Assembly: GCF_900476375.1 (NCBI RefSeq)
Contig: NZ_UPPP01000071.1
Coordinates: forward strand, 20,494-84,493
Reading direction: 5' to 3'
Source of the DNA: Allolucifera butyrica
Lineage (GTDB): Bacteria; Bacillota; Negativicutes; Sporomusales; UPPP01
Length of the DNA stretch: 64,000 nucleotides
A program made the position numbers and the translations under genes. Below, piece after piece: positions 43,243-51,995 of the stretch (the first letter of the stretch is position 1; each line of letters begins with the position of its first letter). A model generated the notes under the pieces. That model was given only the letters and a program-made list of their open reading frames with translations. It did not search any database and was not told where the DNA came from.

Positions 43243-44762
43243 GCTTTTTCCTCCTTTCGGATGCCGGCCATCATCAAACCGATTTCATTTTCATCGGTTT
43301 CGGCGGCATTTACACTGCCGATGAGTTCGCCATGACTAATGATGGCGATGCGGTCGGAAAGATTTAAGATTTCGTCCAGTTCCAAAGATATCAAAAAGAC
43401 GGCGTACCCCGCATCCCGCTGCTCTACCAGCCGCTTATGGATGTATTCGATCGATCCCACATCCAGCCCCCGCGTCGGCTGCACCGCAATCAGCACCCGG
43501 GGCGCTAAATTGATTTCCCGGCCAACAATCGCCTTTTGCTGATTGCCGCCCGACAGGGACCGGGCCTTGGTGATCGAACCTTGCGCCGCCCGCACGTCAA
43601 AATTCTCCATGATGCGCCGGCTATAGTCCCGTATGGCTTCCCGGTTTAACAGACCGCCTTTGGAAAATGGCTCCCGGTCGTAAACCTCCAGCACCAGATT
43701 GTCTTCCACCGTATAATCGAGAACCAGTCCCCGTTTCTGCCGGTCTTCCGGCACATGAGCCAACCCGGCGTTAATACGTTCCTTAATCGACCGATGGGTT
43801 ATATCCGCCCCGTTCAGCCAGATATGCCCTTTTTCCACCTTGCGCAGACCGGTAATCGCCTCCACCAGCTCGGTCTGCCCATTGCCGTCAACACCGGCCA
43901 GGCCTACAATTTCTCCGGCCCGCACTTCCAGCGAAAAGTTTTTTAGCGCTTCCACCTTGCGGTTGTTGATGACCGTGAGATTGTCCACCTTGAGAAGCAC
44001 ATCCCCCGGCGCCCGGTCTTCCTTGGCTACCTTAAAGGACACCTGGCGGCCTACCATCATTTCGGCCATCTGTTTTTCACTGGTGGCGGCAACGTCCACC
44101 GTCCCGATATACTTGCCGCGCCGGATGACGGTGCAGCGGTCGGCCACCGCCTTAATCTCTTTTAGCTTATGCGTAATGAGGATGATCGATTTGCCTTCCG
44201 CCACCAGGCCTTTCATGATCTTCATCAATTCGGTGATTTCCTGCGGCGTAAGCACGGCGGTCGGTTCGTCAAAAATCAGAACCTCCGCATCGCGATACAG
44301 CATCTTTAAAATTTCCACCCGCTGCTGCATGCCGACGGATACATCCTCAATTTTCGCGTCAGGGTCCACATTCAGGCCGTAGCGTTCGGAGAGCTCCCGG
44401 ATCCGTTTGGCGGCGTTAACCGTATTCACGACACCGAACCGGTTCGGTTCCTGCCCCAGAACAATATTTTCCGTAATGGTAAAGTTATGGACCAGTTGGA
44501 AATGCTGATGCACCATCCCGATCCCCAGGTCATTGGCAACATTCGGATTACTGATCTGGACCTCCCGGTCCCGCACGCGGATTACGCCCTTGTCCGGCTG
44601 ATACAGTCCGAACAGAATACTCATCAGTGTCGACTTGCCGGCGCCGTTTTCTCCCAGGAGAGCGTGTATTTCGCCTTGCCTTACGTTCAGCGTAATGTCG
44701 TCATTGGCGACAATCCCCACAAACTCCTTGCGTATGCCTCGCATCTCCACGACATACTCCAT
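43239..44762 (-). CDS. nupO: Nucleoside ABC transporter ATP-binding protein (NupO-like, duplicated)
   Basis: 507 aa with two ABC domains in tandem, as in sugar and nucleoside importers. The first has a complete Walker A (GENGAGKST), Walker B (VLIFDEPTAVLT) and signature (VSVGMQQR). The second has a degenerate Walker A (GVDGNGQTE) and AVQPTRGLD, with signature LSGGNQQK, the normal asymmetric arrangement of this family. It follows the BMP gene after a 165-bp gap containing a long hairpin. Confidence 0.94.
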   Translation of the reverse strand: MEYVVEMRGIRKEFVGIVANDDITLNVRQGEIHALLGENGAGKSTLMSILFGLYQPDKGVIRVRDREVQISNPNVANDLGIGMVHQHFQLVHNFTITENIVLGQEPNRFGVVNTVNAAKRIRELSERYGLNVDPDAKIEDVSVGMQQRVEILKMLYRDAEVLIFDEPTAVLTPQEITELMKIMKGLVAEGKSIILITHKLKEIKAVADRCTVIRRGKYIGTVDVAATSEKQMAEMMVGRQVSFKVAKEDRAPGDVLLKVDNLTVINNRKVEALKNFSLEVRAGEIVGLAGVDGNGQTELVEAITGLRKVEKGHIWLNGADITHRSIKERINAGLAHVPEDRQKRGLVLDYTVEDNLVLEVYDREPFSKGGLLNREAIRDYSRRIMENFDVRAAQGSITKARSLSGGNQQKAIVGREINLAPRVLIAVQPTRGLDVGSIEYIHKRLVEQRDAGYAVFLISLELDEILNLSDRIAIISHGELIGSVNAAETDENEIGLMMAGIRKEEKA

Positions 44763-44828
44763 GCCCTTTCTCCTTCCTATTCTAAAATCCGGTTCGTCAG
44801 CATCCAGCTAAAATTTCAACATATACAA

Positions 44829-44890
44829 AATGGGTCCGAAGCGAAGAGTGACTCGTAATACGATGAGTTCTCTTCCTTTCGAACCCATTC
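44829..44890. other. Long imperfect hairpin between the BMP gene and nupO
   Basis: AATGGGT-CGAA...GAAGAG pairs with CTCTTC...TTCG-ACCCATT over more than 20 bp with few mismatches. It probably protects or partly terminates the upstream transcript so that the binding protein is made in excess over the membrane parts. Confidence 0.65.
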
Positions 44891-44927
44891 TGCGCAGACA
44901 TCCAGCCTGCCTAACGGGCAATTCCAA

Positions 44928-46025
44928 TTACTTAATAAGGCCGTCGCCTTTATCCGACACCTGGATGGCTCCGCTCTGCAATTTTTTGAACACTTCCGCA
45001 ACCTTGGCGGCTACGTCGTCGGAAAGGTTGGGGTTCTTGGCCGGAATCCCGATCCCGTTGTTTTTGGCGTTAAAGGTAAGGGTTTGACCGCCCGGGAAAT
45101 TGCCTTCCTTAACGCTTTTGACCATATCATACGAAGCTTGGTCGACATACTTCATCGCCGACGTAAGAATAACGGACTTCGTCTTGGCGGAATCATAATA
45201 CCCTTGCGCATATTGGTCCACGTCCACGCCCACTACCCAGACCTGCTTACCGGCCTTGGTGCGGGAAACGGCTTCGTTGATAACCCCTACGCCAACCCCG
45301 CCGGCGGCGGCAAAGATCACCGTAACGCCCCGGTCATACATCTGGGCGGCGATTTGCTGTCCCGCAGCCACATCGTTGAACGTACCCTGATAAATCACAT
45401 TTTCCGCTTTAAGGCTAATCGAAGTGCCTAAATTGGCATTCGCATACTTGACACCTTGCTGGAAGCCCCAGTTATATCTTTGCACAGCGGGAATTTCCAT
45501 GCCGCCGATAAAACCGAAATCGCCGTGCTTAATCTGAAGAGCGGCGGCTACGCCGGCGAGAAAACCGGCTTCGTGCTCGGCAAAGTTAATGGAGACCGTG
45601 TTTTTACCCACTTTGATCTTGGAATAGTCGCTGCCCGGATGAGGCACACCGTCAATTAAAACAAATTTGGTGTCCGCATATCGTTCCTGGGCGGTATAGA
45701 TTGAATTTTCAAACTTAAAACCAGGAGTTACAATCAGCGTATAGCCCGCATCATGCAAGTTGGTAATTTCTTTATCGTAGTCCGCTTGCGTCGTACCGGC
45801 GGGCCTTAAGTATTTCGGCGAAAACCCGAAGTCTTTTCCGGCTTTGACCAGCCCTTCCCAGGTTCCCTGATTAAAGGACCGGTCGTCGATCGTGCCGGAA
45901 TCGGTCACCATCCCGACCATCAGTTTATTGGCCGCCGGCGCTTTGGCGTCCTGAGAACCGCAGCCGGTGAAAATAACGGCTATCATGAGGACTAGCAATA
46001 ACCATGGCACACTTTTCTTGCTCAT
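44928..46025 (-). CDS. nupN: BMP-family nucleoside-binding lipoprotein
   Basis: 365-aa extracytoplasmic binding protein of the Med/BMP (PnrA) family, which bind purine nucleosides. The signal peptide ends in a lipobox IFTGC, Cys22, for lipid anchoring. Family motifs include VTDSGTIDDRSFNQGTWEGL and the C-terminal VGVDVDQYAQGY. The ATG at 46025 follows GGGGG; a TTG two codons upstream is unlikely. Its promoter carries the palindrome GGACACATGTCC shared with the cdd promoter, so uptake and breakdown of nucleosides are probably co-regulated. Confidence 0.92.
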   Translation of the reverse strand: MSKKSVPWLLLVLMIAVIFTGCGSQDAKAPAANKLMVGMVTDSGTIDDRSFNQGTWEGLVKAGKDFGFSPKYLRPAGTTQADYDKEITNLHDAGYTLIVTPGFKFENSIYTAQERYADTKFVLIDGVPHPGSDYSKIKVGKNTVSINFAEHEAGFLAGVAAALQIKHGDFGFIGGMEIPAVQRYNWGFQQGVKYANANLGTSISLKAENVIYQGTFNDVAAGQQIAAQMYDRGVTVIFAAAGGVGVGVINEAVSRTKAGKQVWVVGVDVDQYAQGYYDSAKTKSVILTSAMKYVDQASYDMVKSVKEGNFPGGQTLTFNAKNNGIGIPAKNPNLSDDVAAKVAEVFKKLQSGAIQVSDKGDGLIK

Positions 46026-46075
46026 TCCCAATTCCCCCTAGTTTTTTTTCGATTCGGTAAATTCATTTAAATTTT

Positions 46076-46111
46076 ATTATCAAACCCGTCCCGGAAAAAG
46101 GACACATGTCC
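46076..46111 (-). promoter_or_regulatory. Promoter and palindromic operator of the nucleoside importer operon
   Basis: Perfect palindrome GGACACATGTCC at 46100-46111. On the minus strand GATAAT (46076-46081) lies downstream as the -10. The operator centre is about 37-41 bp before the likely start, a class II activator position. The same operator, with matching flanks and spacing, precedes cdd. Confidence 0.7.
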
Positions 46112-46160
46112 ACTTTGCCGAAAAGAATTTATTGGGAACTTCAGGGCATTCTCCCTGCTT

Positions 46161-47900
46161 TTATGCGCCTTCGACCCCCACGACGCCCCGGATTGCCCGG
46201 GAATAGCGGTCCACCCGGTCTTGGCACTCGGCCGCAGTCTCACCCTGGGCTAAAATATAAACCTTGATTTTCGGTTCGGTCCCGGAAGGACGCACAATAA
46301 ACCGCGTCGCATCGGCCAGTTCAAAATATAAGACATTGGAACCGGACAGTTCCATTTTGCTTTTTTCCCGGGTCCCCGCATCCACCGTTTCTCCCGTGAG
46401 ATAATCCCGGATCCGCGTCACCGCGGTCCCGGCGATTTTCGCGGGCGGAGTTTCCCGCAGACGCTTCATAAGGGCCTGCATTTGCGCCAGCCCGTCCAAC
46501 CCGGGCATAACCAGATTTTCCGTGTACTCGCCGTAATGGCCGTATTTTTCGTACAAAGCCGCCATTGCGTCGTACAGCGTCATACCCCGCCGGTGATAAT
46601 ACGCCGCCATTTCCGTTACCATCAGAGTGGCCGTAACGGCATCCTTGTCGCGGCAATAATCCCCCATAAGGTAGCCGTAAGACTCCTCATAGGCCAGCAG
46701 ATACTGATAATTCCCATCCTCCGCCAGCTGCTTGATCTTCTCGGCCATAAATTTAAAGCCCGTAAACGTATCCACAACCGGGATTCCGTTGCTCTCTCCC
46801 ACCTTGCGGGCCATCTCCGTCGTGACAATGGTTTTGATCGCCACCGGTTTTGCCGGCAGCAGCCCCTTTTCCCGCCGGGAAGCAATAATATAATCCAGCA
46901 GCAGAACGCCGACCTGATTGCCGGACAGCCGCACATACCGGCCGCTTTTGTCTTTAAGCATGATGCCGATGCGGTCGGCGTCGGGGTCTGTGCCGATAAT
47001 CAAATCCACATTTTCTTTTTGAGCCAGGGCAATGGCCAGGGCAAAGCCCTCTTCATTTTCCGGGTTCGGACTTTTTACCGTGGGAAAGGTACCGTCAATC
47101 ACCATTTGCTCCGGCACGCACAGGATTTCTTTCATCCCCAGCCGGCGCAGCGCTTCGGGGATCAGTTTGTACCCCGTACCGTGGAAAGGGGTATACACCA
47201 GTTTGAAATCCCCCGCAGCCTGGGCCACAACCTCTTTGTTGACCATCAGCTCTAAAACGCGGCCCAAAAACGCCTCGTCAATCTCCGCACCGATCAGGCG
47301 GACCCCGCCGCCGGCCAGGGCCTCCGGAAATGCGGTCCGCTGGATCCCGGTAAAAATGTCGGTGTCCTCAATGGCTTTGACCACCGTCGCCGCATGGCTG
47401 GGGGGAATCTGCGCCCCGTCTTCCCAATATACCTTATACCCGTTGTATTCTTTCGGATTATGGCTGGCCGTAATATTGACCCCGGCGATACAGTTCAGGT
47501 ACCGGACCGCAAAGGACAACTCCGGCGTTGGCCGCAAGGCGTCGAACAGGTACACCTGAATGCCGTTGGCCGCCAGCACACAAGCCACTTCCTGCGAAAA
47601 AACGTCGCTCTTGATGCGGCAGTCCATGCAAACAGCCACACCCCGCCGGCAGGCCTCCGGGCCCAGTCCGGTAATCAGGCTGGCAATGCCCTGCGTTGCC
47701 TGGCGGACCGTATGAATATTCATCCGGTTTAAGCCGGTCCCTAAAATACCGCGCAGTCCGGCCGTACCAAATTCCAGCGGCGCGTAAAACCGGCTTTCAA
47801 TCTCTTTTACGTCCCCTTGAATCGCCGCCAGTTCCTCCCGCTCTGCTTCACTCAGCGCCGCTGAATTCAGCCAGCGTTCGTATTCCTGCATAAAAGACAT
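46161..47900 (-). CDS. Alpha-D-phosphohexomutase family enzyme (phosphoglucomutase/phosphopentomutase, PGM2-like)
   Basis: 579 aa, matching the long PgcA/PGM2 branch. The catalytic phosphoserine is Ser146 in TASHNPKEYNG, the metal loop GTDPDADRIG is near 305-314, the sugar loop is in LAYEESYGYLMGD, and the phosphate-binding loop is RPSGTEPKIKVY. PGM2-type enzymes can interconvert ribose/deoxyribose 1- and 5-phosphate as well as glucose phosphates. It ends the nucleoside operon, 16 bp after udp, and no deoB is present. A phosphopentomutase role linking the phosphorylases to DeoC is therefore likely; inference from context. Confidence 0.85.
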   Translation of the reverse strand: MSFMQEYERWLNSAALSEAEREELAAIQGDVKEIESRFYAPLEFGTAGLRGILGTGLNRMNIHTVRQATQGIASLITGLGPEACRRGVAVCMDCRIKSDVFSQEVACVLAANGIQVYLFDALRPTPELSFAVRYLNCIAGVNITASHNPKEYNGYKVYWEDGAQIPPSHAATVVKAIEDTDIFTGIQRTAFPEALAGGGVRLIGAEIDEAFLGRVLELMVNKEVVAQAAGDFKLVYTPFHGTGYKLIPEALRRLGMKEILCVPEQMVIDGTFPTVKSPNPENEEGFALAIALAQKENVDLIIGTDPDADRIGIMLKDKSGRYVRLSGNQVGVLLLDYIIASRREKGLLPAKPVAIKTIVTTEMARKVGESNGIPVVDTFTGFKFMAEKIKQLAEDGNYQYLLAYEESYGYLMGDYCRDKDAVTATLMVTEMAAYYHRRGMTLYDAMAALYEKYGHYGEYTENLVMPGLDGLAQMQALMKRLRETPPAKIAGTAVTRIRDYLTGETVDAGTREKSKMELSGSNVLYFELADATRFIVRPSGTEPKIKVYILAQGETAAECQDRVDRYSRAIRGVVGVEGA

Positions 47901-47916
47901 CTCGGTCCCTCCGTTT

Positions 47917-48678
47917 TTAGTTTCCTGCCTGGTCCTGCTGGATCAGCAGCCGGACCGCCTCAATGGCGACTTCGATTGCTTCCGTCGTGTCATGAACATG
48001 CGGGTTAGAGAGTCCCGCCTTTTCCCGCTCCTGGTTCCATACGGTCGATAAGACGCAGCCCGCCCGGGCCCGCAGGACGCCGGCCACCGTATACAGCGCC
48101 GCCGATTCCATTTCCGAAGCGAGACAGCCCGACCGGATCCAAGCCTCCCATTTGTAATTCAGTTCGGGGCCGACCGGCATCCGGTTGGGATTATGCTGCC
48201 CGTAGAAAGAATCTTTACACTGCACAACCCCCGCGTGAAACCGCTTGCCTAACTTCTTGGCGGCGTTCACCAGGGCGCAGGCCGTATCGAAATCGGCAAC
48301 CGCCGGATACTCAATGGGCGCGTATTCTTTCGAAGTCCCTTCCATCCGGATGGCGGCGGTCGCTACGACCACATCGCCGCCCATAACCTGATGCTGCATG
48401 CCGCCGCAGGTGCCGACCCGGATAAAGGTGCGCACGCCGGTCATATACAGTTCCTCCACGGCGATCGCCGCCGAAGGGCCGCCGATGCCCGTGGACGTTA
48501 CCAGTACCCGCTCCCCGTTCAGCGTTCCGGCGTAAGTAGTGTATTCCCGGTTACTCTTGACAAACACGGGATTTTCCAAAAACCGGGCGATCTTTTCCAC
48601 CCGCCCCGGATCACCCGGCAGGATCGCATATTTCGCTCCCTGGTCCGGTGTTAAGCCAATGTGATATAGTTCTTCCAT
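47917..48678 (-). CDS. udp: Uridine phosphorylase (NP-I family)
   Basis: 253 aa. It cleaves uridine (perhaps also other nucleosides) with phosphate to base and ribose 1-phosphate. Marks include [13 protein letters not shown], the phosphate-binding TSTGIGGPS, the uracil-specific region [11 protein letters not shown], and [20 protein letters not shown]. The ATG at 48678 has GGAGGAG nine bases upstream; ten residues of the longer frame are not family sequence. It lies 59 bp after deoC in the operon. Confidence 0.9.
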   Translation of the reverse strand: MEELYHIGLTPDQGAKYAILPGDPGRVEKIARFLENPVFVKSNREYTTYAGTLNGERVLVTSTGIGGPSAAIAVEELYMTGVRTFIRVGTCGGMQHQVMGGDVVVATAAIRMEGTSKEYAPIEYPAVADFDTACALVNAAKKLGKRFHAGVVQCKDSFYGQHNPNRMPVGPELNYKWEAWIRSGCLASEMESAALYTVAGVLRARAGCVLSTVWNQEREKAGLSNPHVHDTTEAIEVAIEAVRLLIQQDQAGN

Positions 48679-48737
48679 ATGAATGATCTCCTCCTGCTTT
48701 TTTCCCATAAATTCACAAACAAAACCTGCGAGCCGGA

Positions 48738-49406
48738 TTAATATTGGCTGTCGGAGGTCATTCCCCGCATAATGGCAACGCCGGAACTGGTGCCCAGCCT
48801 GTCGGCGCCGGCTTTCACCATAGCCGCCGCCGTCTCATAGCTGCCGATCCCGCCGGAAGCCTTGATGCGGATTGCCTGGCCCACGCACTCCCGCATTAGC
48901 CGCACATCTTCTACCGTAGCTCCCCCGCCGGCAAAACCGGTGGACGTTTTAACAAAATCGGCCTGGGCCGCCACACAGGCCCGGCAGGCTTGCCGCTTTT
49001 CCTCGTCCGTCAGCAGGCAGGTTTCCAGTATTACTTTGACCAGGGCTTTTCCCTTCACGGTCTGTACCACGGCGGCAATATCGCTTTGGACATATTCCCA
49101 GTTTCCGTCTTTCACGGCCCCGATATTAATGACCATGTCCACTTCCCCGGCCCCGTCCGCCACGGCTTGGGCCGCCTCGGCGCACTTGATCTTCGTAGTG
49201 TTGGCCCCAAGGGGAAAACCGATCACCGTGCACACCGTCACGCCCGTTCCCTGCAAAAGGCCGGCCGCCGCCGGAACCTGGCAGGGATTTACGCACACCG
49301 CCTTGAATTTATATTCTATCGCTTCATTGCAAAGTTTCGTAATTTGTTCCCGCGTCGCCTGCGGTTTTAAAAGGGTATGATCAATTTTTTCAGCCATTGC
49401 CGTCAT
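48738..49406 (-). CDS. deoC: Deoxyribose-phosphate aldolase
   Basis: 222-aa class I aldolase splitting 2-deoxyribose 5-phosphate into acetaldehyde and glyceraldehyde 3-phosphate. The Schiff-base Lys lies in [15 protein letters not shown], with helpers in VCVNPCQVP and [12 protein letters not shown]. The ATG at 49406 follows GGGAGAG by 8-9 bp; GTG at 49415 is too close to that site. It is 19 bp after deoD in the same operon. Confidence 0.95.
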   Translation of the reverse strand: MTAMAEKIDHTLLKPQATREQITKLCNEAIEYKFKAVCVNPCQVPAAAGLLQGTGVTVCTVIGFPLGANTTKIKCAEAAQAVADGAGEVDMVINIGAVKDGNWEYVQSDIAAVVQTVKGKALVKVILETCLLTDEEKRQACRACVAAQADFVKTSTGFAGGGATVEDVRLMRECVGQAIRIKASGGIGSYETAAAMVKAGADRLGTSSGVAIMRGMTSDSQY

Positions 49407-49425
49407 ATTTTCCACTCTCCCGTTG

Positions 49426-50127
49426 TTAAATCGTTTCCAGGGCCAGCCGGATCATATCCTGAAAACTGGTCTGCCGCTCTAAGGCAGTGGTTTTGGCCCC
49501 GGTTAAAATTTCATCGCTGACCGTAAGGATCGTTAACGCTTTGACCCCCAGCTTCGCCGCGACGACAAACAATTCATAGGATTCCATATCAATCGCCAGC
49601 ACACCGTAGCCGGACAGCAGCTTGACCTGCTCCATCAACCGGTCGTTATAAAATAAATCGTCGGCGAAAACATTGCCCACTACGACATTGATTCCCAGCT
49701 CCGCCGCCTGGGTATAGGCTTTATGTAAAAGCTCGAAATCAGCGGTTGCCGAGTAAGTAATCGGACCGAAGCGCAGGGCGCTCATGCCGGAGTTGGTGCT
49801 GGAACCCATCGCCAGAATCGTATCCCGGTTGTGCAGGCTGGGCGATATGGAGCCGCACGTCCCCACCCGGATCAGCCGTTTCACGTGATACTCATTGATC
49901 AGTTCATGAATATAAATGGAAGCGGACGGCATGCCCATGCCGGTGCCCTGAACCGAAACGCGCTTCCCCTTATACAGCCCCGTATAGCCGTACATGCCGC
50001 GTACTTTATTATAGCAGACTGCGTCAGTCAGGAAGTTTTCCGCGATATACTGGGCTCTGAGCGGATCGCCGGGAAGCAGGATACTTTCGGCGATATCGCC
50101 GGGATTGGCTTCAATATGAATACTCAT
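49426..50127 (-). CDS. deoD: Purine-nucleoside phosphorylase (DeoD type)
   Basis: 233-aa hexameric-type enzyme that releases purine bases from (deoxy)nucleosides. It has the typical start [20 protein letters not shown], the phosphate-site motif [22 protein letters not shown], and the ribose-binding MESYELF, with the catalytic Asp in TVSDEI. It lies between cdd (20 bp) and deoC in the nucleoside operon. Confidence 0.96.
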   Translation of the reverse strand: MSIHIEANPGDIAESILLPGDPLRAQYIAENFLTDAVCYNKVRGMYGYTGLYKGKRVSVQGTGMGMPSASIYIHELINEYHVKRLIRVGTCGSISPSLHNRDTILAMGSSTNSGMSALRFGPITYSATADFELLHKAYTQAAELGINVVVGNVFADDLFYNDRLMEQVKLLSGYGVLAIDMESYELFVVAAKLGVKALTILTVSDEILTGAKTTALERQTSFQDMIRLALETI

Positions 50128-50147
50128 TTTTCATACTCCTTCCTTAA

Positions 50148-50549
50148 TTATATATGCTTAACGGAAGCGGACTTGAAAACCGCCGGCATGATTTTATCAA
50201 AGGAATATTTGACAAAATCTCCTTCGCAATTGCCGCAAATCACCTCAAAGTCCGCCGCCACAAACTCACTCAGAAACTGAAGGCATAACCCGCAGGGGAT
50301 GCCGTACTCCTTCCCCGAGACGGAAACGGCAATTTTGACAAACCGGGTTTTCCCCTCGCTGACGGCTTTGACCACGGCTGTGCGCTCGGCGCAGATGGTG
50401 CCGCCATATGATATATTTTCCACATTGCAGCCCGTATATATGCTCCCGTCTTCACACAGCAAGGCCGCACCCACTTTATAGCCCGAATAAGGGGAGTAGG
50501 AAGCCTTGCTTGCCTGGGCCGCCTGTTTTAAAAGTTCCGAGTCCTGCAT
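50148..50549 (-). CDS. cdd: Cytidine deaminase
   Basis: 133-aa homotetrameric-type enzyme converting cytidine and deoxycytidine to the uridine forms. Zinc ligands are Cys53 (in TICAERTA, with catalytic Glu55), Cys86 and Cys89 (IPCGLC). The N-terminal YSPYSGYKVGAALLCEDG is characteristic. First gene of the cdd-deoD-deoC-udp-mutase operon; its product feeds uridine phosphorylase. The promoter carries the GGACACATGTC operator. Confidence 0.95.
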   Translation of the reverse strand: MQDSELLKQAAQASKASYSPYSGYKVGAALLCEDGSIYTGCNVENISYGGTICAERTAVVKAVSEGKTRFVKIAVSVSGKEYGIPCGLCLQFLSEFVAADFEVICGNCEGDFVKYSFDKIMPAVFKSASVKHI

Positions 50550-50591
50550 AATCTCACCTCTGTTTTTCCGTTGATATATGATTCATTATTC

Positions 50592-50639
50592 AGTAAAATT
50601 TTATTATTAAATAATACCCCAAAGATAGGACACATGTCT
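50592..50639 (-). promoter_or_regulatory. Promoter and palindromic operator of the cdd operon
   Basis: GGACACATGTCT at 50628-50639, then on the minus strand an AT-rich -10 region (AATAATAAAATTT) at the same distance, within 1 bp, as in the importer promoter. The flanks TTTGTCGGGAAACTA also resemble that copy. Confidence 0.68.
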
Positions 50640-50721
50640 AGTTTCCCGACAAAAGAACCCGAATAGTAGCTATTAGTGTCCGCTTGAATCTGTCCCGTAA
50701 ACCAGGAAAGGAGACTTGCCC

Positions 50722-51438
50722 ATGCCGGTACTAAACGACCATACTGCGTACGGTAATTTGTCCCTGCCCGATCAAATCAATCAGTTATTGAGCACCATGC
50801 CGGAAAGCGTCCGCAACGCCTGCACCCTGGTAACCCTGCGGAAAAATTCCGTCGTTGTCAAGGCGAAAGACCCCAGCGCCAATGTTTATTTGATACTGAG
50901 CGGCCGGATGGGGGCTTTGGCTGAATTTCCGACGGGAATTAACTACTCCTTTACCGAATTTACGCCCTTTGACATGATCGGCGAGCTGGAAGCGATCACC
51001 GGCGACCTGCAATACGCCGTTACCGTAAAAGCCATCACCAATTGCAAGGCCCTCTGCATGCCCAAGGAAGTCTTTTTGGACTGGCTGCGGCAGTGTTCCG
51101 ACACTTCCTTCGCCATCTGCCGGCTGGTCACGCAAAAACTGTTCAAACAGCTAAAAGCCGACCGCAGCTTTCTATTTTTAGACTCCATCGACCGGCTTAT
51201 CGTGCATCTGATCACGGCGTATGAAAAACGCAGTGTCAATTCGGTACTTCACTTAACCTCCACCCGCCAGCAAATTGCCGACGAAATCGGCTTCTGCACC
51301 AAAACAGTAAACCGCTGTATAAAAAGGCTGGACCAAAGCGGCTATATTACCTTAGCCCATAGCAAAATCATGGTCAATCAAAATCAATATGATCAATTGG
51401 TTTCCTTAATGTCCACCAAAGAGGTGGATAGAAGATAA
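50722..51438 (+). CDS. Crp/Fnr family transcriptional regulator
   Basis: 238 aa. A cyclic-nucleotide-binding-type beta barrel (about 25-145; YLILSGRMGALAEF, FDMIGELEAITG) is followed by a C-terminal winged helix with LTSTRQQIADEIGFCTKTVNRCIKRL. The barrel lacks a clear cAMP-binding RSA motif and has no Fe-S cysteine set. The ATG at 50722 follows AAAGGAG; TTG at 50716 is less well placed. It is divergent from the cdd operon, with the operator in between, so it is the best candidate regulator of the nucleoside genes. It overlaps the argR 3' end by 33 bp on the other strand. Confidence 0.88.
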   Translation: MPVLNDHTAYGNLSLPDQINQLLSTMPESVRNACTLVTLRKNSVVVKAKDPSANVYLILSGRMGALAEFPTGINYSFTEFTPFDMIGELEAITGDLQYAVTVKAITNCKALCMPKEVFLDWLRQCSDTSFAICRLVTQKLFKQLKADRSFLFLDSIDRLIVHLITAYEKRSVNSVLHLTSTRQQIADEIGFCTKTVNRCIKRLDQSGYITLAHSKIMVNQNQYDQLVSLMSTKEVDRR

Positions 51439-51897
51439 ATTCCTTTCCTCCGCCAGCCGGCGGCGAAGCTGCGCGGCGGCCCGCTCCGCCCCGTCCGGCG
51501 CTTTGACCACCAGCAAAACCGTGTCGGTCCCCGCCACGGAACCTAATACGTCCGGCAGCGGCAGCGCGTCAATCCACCGGGCAACCGCCCGGGCCATGCC
51601 CGGCAGCACGTGAATCACGAGTAAGGAACCGCTGGCAGCCAGCGACAAAACCGCCTTCGATATCACCTGCCGCTCCCGGGGCGTCGGGCCAGAGTCCTGC
51701 CGTCCCGGAACGGCATACCCGTAGCCGCCGTCCGCCATCGCCACCTTACTCAGCCGCAGTTCCCGCAAATCCCGCGACAGCGTCGCCTGGGTCGCGTCCA
51801 TCCCCTCCCGCCGCAGCGCCGCCAGCAGTTCCTCCTGCGTCCCGATCCGCTGGCGCATAACAATCTGTTCAATCAGGGCCTGCCGTTTTGTTTTCAT
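51406..51897 (-). CDS. argR: Arginine repressor ArgR
   Basis: 163 aa. An N-terminal winged helix (ALIEQIVMRQRIGTQEELLAAL, ATQATLSRDLRELRLSKV) is followed by a C-terminal arginine-binding/hexamerisation domain (VLGSVAGTDTVLLVVKAPDGA). It represses biosynthesis and may activate arginine catabolism with L-arginine as corepressor. The ATG at 51897 follows GGAGGG by 7 bp; a longer frame from 51924 is possible. It lies after arcC behind a terminator, and its 3' end overlaps the Crp/Fnr gene tail-to-tail. Confidence 0.93.
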   Translation of the reverse strand: MKTKRQALIEQIVMRQRIGTQEELLAALRREGMDATQATLSRDLRELRLSKVAMADGGYGYAVPGRQDSGPTPRERQVISKAVLSLAASGSLLVIHVLPGMARAVARWIDALPLPDVLGSVAGTDTVLLVVKAPDGAERAAAQLRRRLAEERNLSSIHLFGGH

Positions 51898-51939
51898 CCC
51901 CGTTCCCTCCCCTACTTTTTCCATCGTTTAGAAAAGAGA

Positions 51940-51965
51940 GAACCCGTCTAGGCATAGACGGGTTC
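51940..51965 (-). terminator. Terminator of the arc operon, before argR
   Basis: GAACCCGTCT and AGACGGGTTC form a 10-bp stem. The minus strand then reads TCTCTCTTTTCT. It separates arcC from argR; partial read-through is possible. Confidence 0.85.
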
Positions 51966-51995
51966 CTTTCATTGGGTCCGCTCTGAATTCACGTG

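Noticed and set aside
46026..46160. Possible purine riboswitch before the nucleoside-binding protein
   Set aside because: No three-way junction signature; a palindromic DNA operator explains the conserved sequence better.
46482..47255. Long plus-strand open frame of 257 codons
   Set aside because: Antisense shadow of the phosphohexomutase gene, whose catalytic motifs are intact.
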